Assembly: GCF_001267925.1 (NCBI RefSeq) | Contig: NZ_CP011409.1 | Location: 2,418,001 to 2,482,000, forward strand | Direction of reading: 5' to 3' | From: Herbaspirillum hiltneri N3 | Lineage (GTDB): Bacteria; Pseudomonadota; Gammaproteobacteria; Burkholderiales; Burkholderiaceae_D | Length of the DNA stretch: 64,000 bases | Part shown: piece after piece, positions 1 through 8,247 of the stretch | Position numbering within the stretch: the first letter of the stretch is position 1 | Layout of the letters: every line of letters starts with the position of its first letter | The notes under the pieces: model-generated | Database searches by the model: none | What the model was told of the DNA's origin: nothing | Seen by the model: the letters and a program-made list of their open reading frames with translations, nothing else | Position numbers and translations under genes: made by a program

Positions 1-21
1 ATCGATCAGCCTTTAATATTT

Positions 22-106
22 TGGTGCCCACGGAGGGACTCGAACCCCCACACCTTGCGGCACATGGACCTGAACCATGCGCGTCTACCAATTCCGCCAC
101 GTGGGC
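22..106 (-). tRNA. tRNA-Leu(CAG), copy 1
   Basis: Read on the minus strand this 85-nt stretch folds as a class II leucine tRNA. The acceptor arm GCCCACG pairs with CGTGGGC, there is a long variable arm, and the T-arm carries GGTTCGAGTCC. The anticodon loop TTCAGGT gives anticodon CAG, which reads CUG. The CCA end is encoded. It is identical to the copy at 348-432. A promoter-like pair lies about 45 nt upstream, and bases 1-14 resemble the right arm of the terminator that follows copy 2, so this copy probably ends in the same way beyond the window edge. Confidence 0.97.
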
Positions 107-150
107 CTGAAACGTTGTCACATAATCTGTGCAGCGCTTAGAAGGGCTGA

Positions 151-179
151 ATAATACTGGCATTGTGTCTGACGGTCAA
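151..179 (-). promoter_or_regulatory. Probable sigma70 promoter of tRNA-Leu copy 1
   Basis: On the minus strand TTGACC (174-179) and TATTAT (151-156) are separated by 17 nt. Transcription would begin near 145, about 39 nt before the mature tRNA 5' end at 106. The position between the two tRNA copies suggests that copy 1 can be transcribed separately from copy 2. Confidence 0.6.
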
Positions 180-308
180 CAAAATAATGCGGGAAAATTC
201 TGGTGATTTGAAGGCGATGGTGGCGAACGAAATGTCGTGCACGAAGGACGGATTTGCGGTCGGGGATTGCGGGATAAGGACAGGAATTTTAATGGCCCGA
301 AAAACGCA

Positions 309-340
309 AAAGGCTGGTTGATTTTCATCAACCAGCCTTT
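309..340 (-). terminator. Intrinsic terminator after tRNA-Leu copy 2
   Basis: A perfect 14-bp inverted repeat (309-322 with 327-340, loop TTTC) lies directly downstream of the second tRNA gene on the minus strand and is followed there by a T-rich stretch. Half of a very similar hairpin sits at the left window edge after copy 1, so the terminator appears to belong to the repeated unit. Confidence 0.8.
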
Positions 341-347
341 TATGTTT

Positions 348-432
348 TGGTGCCCACGGAGGGACTCGAACCCCCACACCTTGCGGCACATGGACCTGAA
401 CCATGCGCGTCTACCAATTCCGCCACGTGGGC
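348..432 (-). tRNA. tRNA-Leu(CAG), copy 2
   Basis: This 85-nt gene is identical to the copy at 22-106, with anticodon CAG, a long variable arm and an encoded CCA. It is the promoter-proximal copy of the tandem pair, lying just downstream of a consensus promoter and followed by a strong hairpin terminator. The roughly 240-nt spacer to copy 1 contains the terminator and a second promoter, so the pair looks like two separate transcription units rather than one polycistronic tRNA transcript. Confidence 0.97.
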
Positions 433-459
433 TTCACGCTGTAAAAGCGAAAGAACGAG

Positions 460-487
460 ATTATAGCGCAATTTCTGGGGATGTCAA
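460..487 (-). promoter_or_regulatory. Consensus sigma70 promoter of tRNA-Leu copy 2
   Basis: On the minus strand a perfect TTGACA (482-487) and a perfect TATAAT (460-465) are separated by 16 nt, placing the start about 20 nt before the tRNA 5' end at 432. Both hexamers match the consensus exactly, as expected for a strong stable-RNA promoter. Confidence 0.85.
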
Positions 488-692
488 TCACTTCGGAGCA
501 TATGCCGGAATTATTTCCTGCGACATTCCGCGCGGTAGCCTTTCGCCGCCCCACGTTAGGCAAATAGCCGCAACCTCCGTTACACTAGGGCATGTTGCGC
601 CGTGCCATATAGCCCGGCCGACGGTATTCCAACAGCGCGTCAGGTAATTCGCCGGGCGCTGCTGACGAATAACAATTTACGCGAATATACTT

Positions 693-3173
693 TTGAGCCA
701 ATTTCCCTATTCCATCCCCAGCCGTGAGGAAATTCTCGGCATCCTGCGTACCTCTTCCGGTGCGCAAAACACGATGACACTGGCCGCTGCGCTCAGCGTC
801 AAGCCTGAAGAAATGGATGGCCTGACGCGCCGGCTGAACGCGATGGAGCGCGATGGCCAGATCAAGCCCGACCGCTCCGGCAACTACCAGCTCACGCATT
901 CCGATAGTTTCATCGAAGGGCGCGTCAGCAGTCACCGCGACGGTTTCGGCTTCCTGTTGCCGGAAGACGGCAGCGCCGATATCTTCCTGCCCGAGAAAGA
1001 AATGCAGAAGGTCTTGCACGGCGACCGCGTCCAGGCACGCATCATCGGCACCGATCGCCGCGGCCGTCCGGAAGGCACCATCGTCGAAGTGGTGTCGCGC
1101 GCGAATACCCACGTCATCGGTCGCCTGCTCAACGAGAACGGCGTCTGGGTGGTGGCGCCGGAAGACAAGCGCATAGGCCAGGATGTGATCCTCGCGGGCT
1201 CGCCGGGCAAGGCCAAGGCCGGCCAGGTGGTCAGCGTCGAGCTGACGGAACAGCCTTCGCGCTATACGCAACCTGTCGGCAAGATCGCCGAAATCCTCGG
1301 CGATATCGACGATCCGGGAATGGAAATCGAAATCGCCGTGCGCAAATACGGCGTCCCGCATGAATTCTCCGAAGCCGCCAAGAAGCTGGCGTCGAAACTG
1401 CCGAGCGAAGTCCGCGCTGCCGACCTCGACGACCGCGTCGATTTGCGCGACGTGCCGCTGGTCACCATTGACGGCGAAGATGCGCGCGACTTCGACGATG
1501 CGGTGTATTGCGAACCGGTCAAGATCGGCCGCTCCAACGGTTACCGCCTGATTGTCGCGATCGCCGATGTCAGCCATTACGTGAAGCCCAACGATGCGCT
1601 TGACGTCGATGCGCTGGAGCGCAGCACCTCGGTGTATTTCCCGCGTCGCGTGATTCCGATGCTGCCGGAGAAATTGTCTAACGGCCTGTGTTCGCTCAAT
1701 CCCGATGTCGATCGTCTCACTCTCGTCTGCGACGCCGTCATCACGGCCAAGGGCGAGATCAAGGCATACCAGTTCTATCCTGCGGTGATCCATTCGGCCG
1801 CGCGCCTGACTTATACCGAAGTCGCGGCCGTGCTGGCCAACACCAAGGGCCCGGAAGCCGCCAAGCGCGCCGGCCTGGTGCCGCATCTGCTGCACCTGTA
1901 CGAAGTGTTCCAGGCCTTGCTGCAGGCACGGCATGCGCGCGGGGCGATCGACTTCGAAACCACCGAAACCTATATCGTCTGCAACGCCGCCGGCAAGATC
2001 GAAAAGATCCTGCCGCGCACACGCAACGACGCGCACCGCCTGATCGAAGAATGCATGCTGGCGGCCAACGTCTGCGCCGCCGACTTGCTGCAGCGGCATG
2101 AGCATCCGGGCCTGTACCGCGTCCACGCGGGACCGACCAAGGAAAAACTCAACCAGCTGCGCACTTTCCTCAAGCAGATCGGCCTCAATCTCAACGGCGG
2201 CGACAAGCCGAGCGCGTCCGATTACGCCGAATTGATGCCGAAGATCAAAGCGCGTCCCGATGCCTTGCTGATCCAGACCATGCTGCTGCGGTCCATGCAA
2301 CAAGCCGTCTACAGCCCGGAAAACATCGGCCACTTTGGTTTGTCGTATGAGTCTTACGCCCACTTCACCAGCCCGATCCGGCGCTATCCCGACCTGCTGA
2401 CGCATCGCGCCATCAAGGCGATCCTGCTCGGCAAGCGCTACGACCCCAAGGGGCTCGACACCAGCGTGCTCAATACGATGCTGTCGCCGGCCGCACGCAA
2501 GGCGCAGGCCGTGGATCGCGCCAACGGCAAGAAGAAATCGGAAAGCAGCATCGCCATCTGGGAAGCGCTCGGCATCCACTGTTCCGCCAACGAACGCCGC
2601 GCCGACGAAGCATCGCGCGATGTCGAGGCATGGCTCAAGTGCTACTTCATCCGCGACAAGCTGGGTGAGGAGTTCACGGGTACGATTTCCGGCGTTGCCA
2701 CCTTCGGTATCTTCGTGCAGTTGGACGCGCTGTATATCGAAGGCATGGTGCATGTCACCGAGCTGGGCGCGGATTACTTCCAGTACGACGAAGCGCGCCA
2801 TGAATTGCGCGGGGAACGCACCGGCATCCGTTATCAGCTCACCGATCGCGTTACGGTGCAGGTCAGCCGCGTCGACCTTGATGCGCGCAAGATCGACTTG
2901 CGGCTGGTGACCGAGCCGGGCATCCGCACCATTCTCAAGAATGAGGCGCGTCGCGCTGAAAGCGCCCAGCAGGCGCGCAGCAAGGGTGGTTCCGGTGCGA
3001 AATCCGGCGCCGCCAAGAAAGCCGCCCCTGTGGCTACAGCACCAGCGAAGGCTGGCAAGGCTGCCGGCAAAGGCAAGACCGCCGCGCGCAGCGGCGCCGC
3101 CAAGGGTGTGGCTGAGTCGGAGCGCAAGCGTCCGGCGAAAAGTTTTTCCCGTCCCAGCAAGAAAAAGCGCTGA
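693..3173 (+). CDS. rnr: Ribonuclease R (exoribonuclease II family)
   Basis: An 826-residue protein with the RNase R layout: N-terminal winged-helix and cold-shock OB domains, an RNB catalytic domain and an S1 domain near residues 660-740. The acidic catalytic cluster GEDARDFDDAV sits around residues 260-271. The tail from about 745 is rich in Lys, Ala and Arg, as in RNase R homologues that bind structured RNA. RNase R is a processive 3'-5' exonuclease acting on structured mRNA and rRNA and in tmRNA quality control. The start used is TTG at 693, because the conserved opening FPYSIPSREEIL follows at once and an in-frame stop lies only 30 nt upstream; no strong ribosome binding site is visible. 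It is followed by rlmB 68 nt downstream, the usual rnr-rlmB pairing. Confidence 0.95.
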   Translation: MSQFPYSIPSREEILGILRTSSGAQNTMTLAAALSVKPEEMDGLTRRLNAMERDGQIKPDRSGNYQLTHSDSFIEGRVSSHRDGFGFLLPEDGSADIFLPEKEMQKVLHGDRVQARIIGTDRRGRPEGTIVEVVSRANTHVIGRLLNENGVWVVAPEDKRIGQDVILAGSPGKAKAGQVVSVELTEQPSRYTQPVGKIAEILGDIDDPGMEIEIAVRKYGVPHEFSEAAKKLASKLPSEVRAADLDDRVDLRDVPLVTIDGEDARDFDDAVYCEPVKIGRSNGYRLIVAIADVSHYVKPNDALDVDALERSTSVYFPRRVIPMLPEKLSNGLCSLNPDVDRLTLVCDAVITAKGEIKAYQFYPAVIHSAARLTYTEVAAVLANTKGPEAAKRAGLVPHLLHLYEVFQALLQARHARGAIDFETTETYIVCNAAGKIEKILPRTRNDAHRLIEECMLAANVCAADLLQRHEHPGLYRVHAGPTKEKLNQLRTFLKQIGLNLNGGDKPSASDYAELMPKIKARPDALLIQTMLLRSMQQAVYSPENIGHFGLSYESYAHFTSPIRRYPDLLTHRAIKAILLGKRYDPKGLDTSVLNTMLSPAARKAQAVDRANGKKKSESSIAIWEALGIHCSANERRADEASRDVEAWLKCYFIRDKLGEEFTGTISGVATFGIFVQLDALYIEGMVHVTELGADYFQYDEARHELRGERTGIRYQLTDRVTVQVSRVDLDARKIDLRLVTEPGIRTILKNEARRAESAQQARSKGGSGAKSGAAKKAAPVATAPAKAGKAAGKGKTAARSGAAKGVAESERKRPAKSFSRPSKKKR

Positions 3174-3241
3174 TCCGGCGTCGGACGATCCGGAATTGAA
3201 GTAATCAGCAATTTGGCAAGATAAGGCAAGAAGTAGAGCAC

Positions 3242-3979
3242 ATGAAAAGTAAAATGATTTTTGGTTTCCACGCCGTCACCTCGCGGATTCGTCACGAGGC
3301 GTCGTCGGTGGAAGAGTTGTACGTTGATGCGGACCGCAATGACGCCCGCATGCGCGACCTGCTGCATGCGGCCAAGGCGGCAGGCGTGCGCATCATCCAG
3401 GCGGACGACCAGCGCCTGTCGAACATTGTCGGCACGCGCCGTCACCAGGGGGTGGTGGCCAAGGCCGGCGAGCTGTCGCTGGCGCGCAATCTCGACGAGT
3501 TGCTCGACGCCATCGAAGGTCCGCCTTTGCTGCTGATCCTCGACGGCATTACCGATCCGCACAATCTCGGCGCCTGCCTGCGGGTGGCGGACGGCGCCGG
3601 CGCACATGCCGTGATTGCGCCGAAGGACCGTGCAGTCGGCCTCAACGCCACGGCCGCCAAGGTCGCCAGTGGCGCCGCCGAAACCGTCCCCTACATCACC
3701 GTGACCAATCTGGCGCGCACCATGCGTGACCTCAAGGATCGCGGCGTCTGGCTGATCGGCACCACCGATGACGCCGAAAAAGACCTGTACGCCGGCGATT
3801 TCTCCGGCCCCACTGCGCTCGTGATGGGCTCGGAGGGCGAAGGCATGCGTCGCCTGACGCGTGAAACCTGCGATTTGCTGGTCAGCATTCCGATGTTCGG
3901 CTCGGTCGAGAGCCTGAACGTTTCCGTCGCTTCCGGCGTCTGTCTGTACGAAGCGCGCCGGCAGCGTCTGCCCAAGTAG
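3242..3979 (+). CDS. rlmB: 23S rRNA (guanosine-2251-2'-O)-methyltransferase RlmB
   Basis: A 245-residue SpoU/TrmH-type SPOUT methyltransferase of normal length. The N-terminal substrate-binding domain (about 1-75, opening with IFGFHAV) is followed by the knotted catalytic domain with the three family motifs: the Asn/Arg region [22 protein letters not shown], and the C-terminal [15 protein letters not shown] that binds S-adenosylmethionine. RlmB methylates G2251 in the peptidyl-transferase loop of 23S rRNA. It lies directly behind rnr on the same strand and a palindromic hairpin follows its stop. TrmH (tRNA Gm18) is the paralogous alternative, but the N-terminal domain and the rnr context favour RlmB. 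Confidence 0.93.
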   Translation: MKSKMIFGFHAVTSRIRHEASSVEELYVDADRNDARMRDLLHAAKAAGVRIIQADDQRLSNIVGTRRHQGVVAKAGELSLARNLDELLDAIEGPPLLLILDGITDPHNLGACLRVADGAGAHAVIAPKDRAVGLNATAAKVASGAAETVPYITVTNLARTMRDLKDRGVWLIGTTDDAEKDLYAGDFSGPTALVMGSEGEGMRRLTRETCDLLVSIPMFGSVESLNVSVASGVCLYEARRQRLPK

Positions 3980-3987
3980 TTTTGGGC

Positions 3988-4009
3988 GCCTGCCGGGATC
4001 CCGGCAGGC
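3988..4009 (+). terminator. Hairpin after rlmB
   Basis: A perfect 22-nt palindrome (two 11-nt arms, GC-rich) starts 9 nt after the rlmB stop. The following bases are only moderately T-rich (AATTCTTCCTC), so it may be a weak terminator or an RNA-stabilising hairpin. Confidence 0.5.
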
Positions 4010-4129
4010 AATTCTTCCTCTGTACTGCCTCCGTGTGATCCCGTTATTGATGCCAGGAAAGCCGACGCCCGTTCGGCAAGACTGACGGTAAACGATTAAG
4101 ATTGCACCTTCCGCATTGACACCGAAAAT

Positions 4130-4879
4130 ATGTTCAGCCGACTCCGAGAAGACATCTCCAGCATCATCGAACGCGATCCTGCAGCGCGCAACGCCTGGGA
4201 AGTCCTGACCTGTTACCCGGGCCTGCACGCAGTGGTGTTGCATCGTGTCGCGAACAAGTGCTGGATGATCGGCCTGAAGTGGCTGGGACGTTTCATCTCG
4301 CAGCTGGCGCGCTGGTTCACCGGCATCGAAATCCATCCGGGCGCCACCATCGGCCGCCGGGTTTTCATCGACCACGGCTTCGGCGTGGTGATCGGTGAAA
4401 CGGCGGAAATCGGCGACGACTGTACGATTTACCAGGGCGTCACGCTCGGTGGGACTTCTCTCAACAAGGGCGCAAAACGCCACCCGACACTGGGACGCGG
4501 CGTCATCATCGGCGCTGGTGCGCAAGTCCTCGGCGGCTTCACCGTCGGCGACGGCGCCAAGGTCGGCTCCAATGCCGTCGTGGTCAAGGAAGTACCTCCG
4601 GGCGCCACGGCGATCGGCAATCCGGCGCGCGTCGTGCGCAAGGAAGTGCCGGATCCACGCGAGCATGCCGCCGCGCGGATGTTCGCCGCCTATGGCGTCA
4701 CGCCGAATGGCGACGACCCCTTGTCGAAAGCCCTGCACGGTCTGATCGATCAGGCTGCCGCACAGGAACATCAGATCGAGGTCATGCTGGCCGCGCTCAA
4801 GAGCGCCGGCATCGGATGCGAGAAGCTGGAAGAGTTGGAGAAATTCGATCCTGCCCGGCTCAACAAGCTGGTGGAATGA
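4130..4879 (+). CDS. cysE: Serine O-acetyltransferase
   Basis: A 249-residue left-handed beta-helix acetyltransferase. It makes O-acetyl-L-serine from serine and acetyl-CoA, the committed step of cysteine synthesis. The N-terminal helical part (about 1-70, [25 protein letters not shown]) is followed by hexapeptide repeats including [18 protein letters not shown] and [20 protein letters not shown], a characteristic CysE active-site segment. The tail from about 190 is longer than in short NifP-type enzymes and ends in a helical region. It is the last plus-strand gene before a strong bidirectional terminator and is separated from rlmB by 150 nt, so it is probably its own transcription unit. Confidence 0.95.
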   Translation: MFSRLREDISSIIERDPAARNAWEVLTCYPGLHAVVLHRVANKCWMIGLKWLGRFISQLARWFTGIEIHPGATIGRRVFIDHGFGVVIGETAEIGDDCTIYQGVTLGGTSLNKGAKRHPTLGRGVIIGAGAQVLGGFTVGDGAKVGSNAVVVKEVPPGATAIGNPARVVRKEVPDPREHAAARMFAAYGVTPNGDDPLSKALHGLIDQAAAQEHQIEVMLAALKSAGIGCEKLEELEKFDPARLNKLVE

Positions 4880-4893
4880 AAAAGAGGAGCAAT

Positions 4894-4923
4894 AAAAAAG
4901 AGGAGCTTATGCTCCTCTTTTTT
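4894..4923. terminator. Bidirectional terminator between cysE and lpxH
   Basis: The stem AAAGAGGAGC (4897-4906) and GCTCCTCTTT (4911-4920) has loop TTAT and is flanked by A-runs on the left and T-runs on the right. It can therefore stop transcription from cysE (plus) and from the convergent lpxH (minus). Confidence 0.85.
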
Positions 4924-4954
4924 TATGGCGCGCAGTCTTTGCGCCGGATGTGAT

Positions 4955-5749
4955 TTAACGTATCTCGACTCCGGCGGCATCGAAGCGATGCAACACGCCA
5001 TCCGCAGTCAGGCTGATCCAGCCGCCGCGAGCCGCTTCGACGTCGTACTCCCAATCGGGCAGCACATAGCGCAAGCGCGTCTGTCCGTTCGCCGGTACGG
5101 CATGCAGGGCAGGGCGATGCGTGTGACCGTGGATCAGCACCTGCGTGCCGGTGCTGTCGTAAAGCGCGGCGATGGCATCGGCATTGACGTCCATGATCTC
5201 GTTGGATTTTTCCTTGTTGGCGTCCTTGCTGTTCTGGCGCACGCCTTCGATGATGGCTTTGCGCTGGGCCAGCGGCATGGCCAGGAATTGCTGTTGCCAC
5301 GCCGGTTGCCGCACCTGTGCGCGAAACGCCATGTAAGCCGTGTCGTCGGTGCATTGCGCGTCGCCATGCGCCAACGCGATAGTGCGTCCGGCCAGATGGA
5401 TGACATGCGGATCGCCCAAGATGGTCAGTCCGGCGGCTTCGGCGAAAGCCGGTCCGGCCAGGAAATCACGGTTGCCGGCTATCCAGAACAGCTGCACGCC
5501 GCGTTCGCTCAACTGGCGCAATGCATCGGCGATAGTGCGGTTGTAAGGCGTCTCCAGATCGTCGTCGCCAGCCCAATATTCGAAGATGTCGCCCAGCAGG
5601 TAAAGCTGCTGCGTGAACGCGGCGTGCTCAGCCAGGAAATCAAAAAACGCCTGCGTCGTGCGCGGCAGCGAGGCCTGCAGGTGCAGGTCGGAAATAAAAA
5701 GCGCAACCGCCCGGGGTTGCGCTTTCTGTACGGATGAAGTGTCGGTCAT
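4955..5749 (-). CDS. lpxH: UDP-2,3-diacylglucosamine diphosphatase
   Basis: A calcineurin-like metallophosphoesterase of about 264 residues, the normal length for LpxH. It hydrolyses UDP-2,3-diacylglucosamine to lipid X and UMP at the inner-membrane surface in lipid A synthesis. The metal-binding motifs are present in order: ISDLHL near the N-terminus, GDIFEYWAGDDD, AGNRDFL, ALAHGDAQC and IHGHTHRPA. ATG at 5749 is preferred over the GTG immediately before it. The gene lies 23 nt downstream of ppiB on the same strand; the order ppiA, ppiB, lpxH looks like one minus-strand unit ending at the bidirectional terminator. Confidence 0.94.
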   Translation of the reverse strand: MTDTSSVQKAQPRAVALFISDLHLQASLPRTTQAFFDFLAEHAAFTQQLYLLGDIFEYWAGDDDLETPYNRTIADALRQLSERGVQLFWIAGNRDFLAGPAFAEAAGLTILGDPHVIHLAGRTIALAHGDAQCTDDTAYMAFRAQVRQPAWQQQFLAMPLAQRKAIIEGVRQNSKDANKEKSNEIMDVNADAIAALYDSTGTQVLIHGHTHRPALHAVPANGQTRLRYVLPDWEYDVEAARGGWISLTADGVLHRFDAAGVEIR

Positions 5750-5772
5750 CACTGAAGATCGGTGCAGGACGA

Positions 5773-6261
5773 TCAGATCACTTCAGCCTTTTCGATCACC
5801 ACGTCTTCGACCGGGACGTCGGCGAACATGCCCGAACGGGTGGTCTTGACGTTCTTGATCTTGTCGATCACGTCAGTGCCGTCGGTGACCTTGCCGAATA
5901 CGCAATAGCCCCAGCCGTCCTGGCCCGGAAAGTCGAGGAAACTGTTGTTCTTGACGTTGACGAAGAACTGGGCCGATGCCGAGTGCGGCGCCGATGTACG
6001 TGCCATGGCCAGTGTGTACGGCTCGTTCTTGAGACCGTTCTTGGCTTCGTTTTCGACCGGGTCGTTGGTCGGCTTTTGCTTCATGCCTGGCTCGAAGCCG
6101 CCGCCCTGGATCATGAAGCCGTCGATCACGCGATGGAAAATGGTGCCGCTGTAATGGCCGGAATTGACGTAAGCCAGGAAGTTTTCAACCGTCTTCGGCG
6201 CTTTTTCAGCGTCCAGTTCGACCGTGAAGTTGCCGTGGTTGGTAGTGAAGAGAACAGCCAT
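5773..6261 (-). CDS. ppiB: Cytoplasmic peptidyl-prolyl cis-trans isomerase, cyclophilin B type
   Basis: A 162-residue cyclophilin with no signal peptide, starting directly on the cyclophilin fold (TTNHGNFTVELDAEKAP). The active-site segments [14 protein letters not shown] and MARTSAPHSASAQFF are intact. It catalyses cis-trans isomerisation of X-Pro bonds in the cytosol. The start has an AAAGGA-like ribosome binding site. It is a close paralogue of the next gene upstream, which carries a signal peptide, so the pair supplies one cytosolic and one periplasmic isomerase. Confidence 0.94.
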   Translation of the reverse strand: MAVLFTTNHGNFTVELDAEKAPKTVENFLAYVNSGHYSGTIFHRVIDGFMIQGGGFEPGMKQKPTNDPVENEAKNGLKNEPYTLAMARTSAPHSASAQFFVNVKNNSFLDFPGQDGWGYCVFGKVTDGTDVIDKIKNVKTTRSGMFADVPVEDVVIEKAEVI

Positions 6262-6334
6262 GAGAATTCCTTTGCGTGAAAAATGAAATGATGCGAAAAA
6301 TTATACGGTATGCGTGCTGCAGCCCGGCTCCGGC

Positions 6335-6919
6335 TTACTTGACCAGCGTGGCCGACTGGATGACCACCGGAGTGACCGGCACGTCGTCGTACATGCCGCT
6401 GCTGCCGGTGCGGACCTGCTTGATCTTGTCGACCACGTCTGCTCCTTGCACAACCTTGCCGAACACTGCGTAACCCCAGCCATCGCGGCTGGGATAATCC
6501 AGCGGCTGGTTGTTGTTGACGTTGATGAAGAACTGGGCTGCGGCGGAGTGCGGATTCGAGGTGCGCGCCATGGCAATAGTATACGCCTCGTTTTTCAGGC
6601 CGTTCTTGGCTTCGTTCCTGATCGGCGCGTCAGTCGGCTTTTCGCGCATGTCCTTGTCGAAACCGCCGCCCTGGATCATGAAACCCTTGATCACGCGATG
6701 GAAGATGGTGCCGTTGTATTGACCCTTCTTGACGTATTGCAGGAAGTTGGCCACGGTGACAGGCGCCTTGTCGGCATCGAGTTCCAGCGTGATGTCGCCC
6801 ATGCTGGTTTTGAGCAGCACGCGCGGCGCGTCGGCGGCATGCGCAAGCACGGCGGCGCCGGACAGGGAAATCGCGGCGATGCATTGCAGCAGCTTGCGGC
6901 GGGACAGGGCTTGAATCAT
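6335..6919 (-). CDS. Periplasmic peptidyl-prolyl cis-trans isomerase, cyclophilin A type
   Basis: A 194-residue cyclophilin with an N-terminal signal peptide: ALSRRKLLQ followed by a hydrophobic stretch and the cleavage-like site AHA-A near residue 29. The mature part matches the ppiB product closely ([29 protein letters not shown]). The frame is open further upstream to 7021, but ATG at 6919 is chosen because it places the signal peptide at the N-terminus and has GGAAG about 7 nt upstream; a longer form would bury the signal. Function is prolyl isomerisation of exported proteins. It lies 73 nt upstream of ppiB. Confidence 0.9.
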   Translation of the reverse strand: MIQALSRRKLLQCIAAISLSGAAVLAHAADAPRVLLKTSMGDITLELDADKAPVTVANFLQYVKKGQYNGTIFHRVIKGFMIQGGGFDKDMREKPTDAPIRNEAKNGLKNEAYTIAMARTSNPHSAAAQFFINVNNNQPLDYPSRDGWGYAVFGKVVQGADVVDKIKQVRTGSSGMYDDVPVTPVVIQSATLVK

Positions 6920-6990
6920 GAAGAGCTTCCTTGCTTGAAAACGACTGAAAATGGACGGCTGAAATGCGGGGGAGGGAAGGCCGGATTCGC

Positions 6991-8247
6991 TCAGGCCGTG
7001 CCTTCGTAGACGATCTTCCATTGCGATCCTTCTTTTTGCCAGTACTGGCGCTTGCGGACCGCGTTCTTGTTCTTGCCGACGGCAGTTTCCTGAATGAAAG
7101 TACTGACGATCAGCTCATCCTTGCCTGGATAGCGATACAAGCTCAGGTCCCGCACTTTGACACTGGAGGGACGGGCGCCGTTCAGGTTTTTTTGCTGGCG
7201 GCTGAACCAGGTGCTGAGGCTTTCGCCGAGGTTGGAGCGGAAGGCCGGTGAATAATTGGCCAGTACCTTGTCGGCGTCCGCGGCTTCCATGTCTTGCTGC
7301 CACTGGTCCATGAATTTGCCGGCCGAGCCGCGCTCCTTGTCCCATTCGCTCTTGTTGACGAACTGGATGCCGTCGCTGATCACGACCACGGTCTTGCCGA
7401 CTTCGGCGGTGGAGTACAGGCTTTGCAGGTCGGGATTGGCAAGCACCACGCAACCGTCGGACGACAGTGGTGGACGGCTGAAATTGTCGGACGGCGTGCC
7501 ATGCAGCCAGATGCCCGAGCCGCTGCGGCCGTTGCGCTTGTCCCATTCATTGGGATAGTTGAGCGGCAGCGCGCCGGTGCCGTAGAAATCGGGCAGCTTG
7601 GGGCCGGGAATGCGGGCGTTGACGTAATACACGCCGATCGGCGTACGCTGGTCGCCTTCACGCGACTTGTTGACGCCGTAGCGGCCTTGCGAAATGTAAT
7701 AGTCGGTGATGAAGCGCAACTGGCCGCCCTGATTTTCGTAGACGTACATGCGCGAACGGCTGGTATCGACCACCAGCACGTTCTTCTGGTCGTCGCCGAC
7801 TTGCAGCACCGGCTTGGGAATCAGGTTGGGATTGGGACGCTCCTGCAGCGACTTGATGCGCACCATGGCTTCTGCGCGCAAATCCTTGAGCTTGTCGGCC
7901 GGAGCGTCGGCCATCGCGCCGAAGCCCCTGACCGGACGCGCGTGCATCATCAGCAGGTCGCCGCGCACCAGATGGCCGAGGCGGAAATGGGGATACGCCG
8001 CCACCAGCGCATCCGCCTTCGCTTGCGCTTCCTGCAGGCGGTTGTTGCCCAGGTCCTTGTAGATCTCGATCAGCAAGGCCTCGGGATCTGGCTTGCGGAT
8101 TTCCGATTGCAGCGTTTGCGGCGGAATTGCGGAAGAGGAAGCGACGCTGGTTGCAACCGGCGCGCAGGCCAGGCAACTCAGCATCAGTCGTCCAAGGACT
8201 GATCGCAAGGGCAATCCCTTGCGCGTATTTGCAGCAAAACGAACCAT
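6991..8247 (-). CDS. Secreted L,D-transpeptidase (YkuD domain) with NTF2-like C-terminal domain
   Basis: A 418-residue protein with a basic N-terminus and a hydrophobic signal segment (about 10-35). The middle region carries a YkuD/ErfK catalytic domain: [26 protein letters not shown], and the active-site stretch HGTPSDNF...SSDGCVVL with His249 and nucleophile Cys266. The common residues flanking the Cys (SHGC[IV]R) are changed to SDGCVV. The last ~100 residues form an NTF2-like domain ([37 protein letters not shown]), the arrangement known from Csd6-type L,D-carboxypeptidases/transpeptidases. Likely role: peptidoglycan cross-link or peptide-stem modification in the periplasm. Its ATG overlaps the stop of the upstream TPR gene by one base (TGATG), so the two are probably translationally coupled. 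Confidence 0.88.
   Translation of the reverse strand: MVRFAANTRKGLPLRSVLGRLMLSCLACAPVATSVASSSAIPPQTLQSEIRKPDPEALLIEIYKDLGNNRLQEAQAKADALVAAYPHFRLGHLVRGDLLMMHARPVRGFGAMADAPADKLKDLRAEAMVRIKSLQERPNPNLIPKPVLQVGDDQKNVLVVDTSRSRMYVYENQGGQLRFITDYYISQGRYGVNKSREGDQRTPIGVYYVNARIPGPKLPDFYGTGALPLNYPNEWDKRNGRSGSGIWLHGTPSDNFSRPPLSSDGCVVLANPDLQSLYSTAEVGKTVVVISDGIQFVNKSEWDKERGSAGKFMDQWQQDMEAADADKVLANYSPAFRSNLGESLSTWFSRQQKNLNGARPSSVKVRDLSLYRYPGKDELIVSTFIQETAVGKNKNAVRKRQYWQKEGSQWKIVYEGTA

Noticed and set aside
237..647. Plus-strand frame overlapping tRNA-Leu copy 2
   Set aside because: It reads through the tRNA gene, its terminator and promoter; no protein-like features.
585..2801. Long open frame antisense to rnr
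   Set aside because: It mirrors the codon structure of rnr in high-GC DNA, its translation has no recognisable domain, and rnr is clearly coding on the other strand.
2834..4771. Long minus-strand frame spanning rnr end, rlmB and cysE
   Set aside because: It covers three well-supported plus-strand genes; composition is typical of a GC-rich shadow frame.
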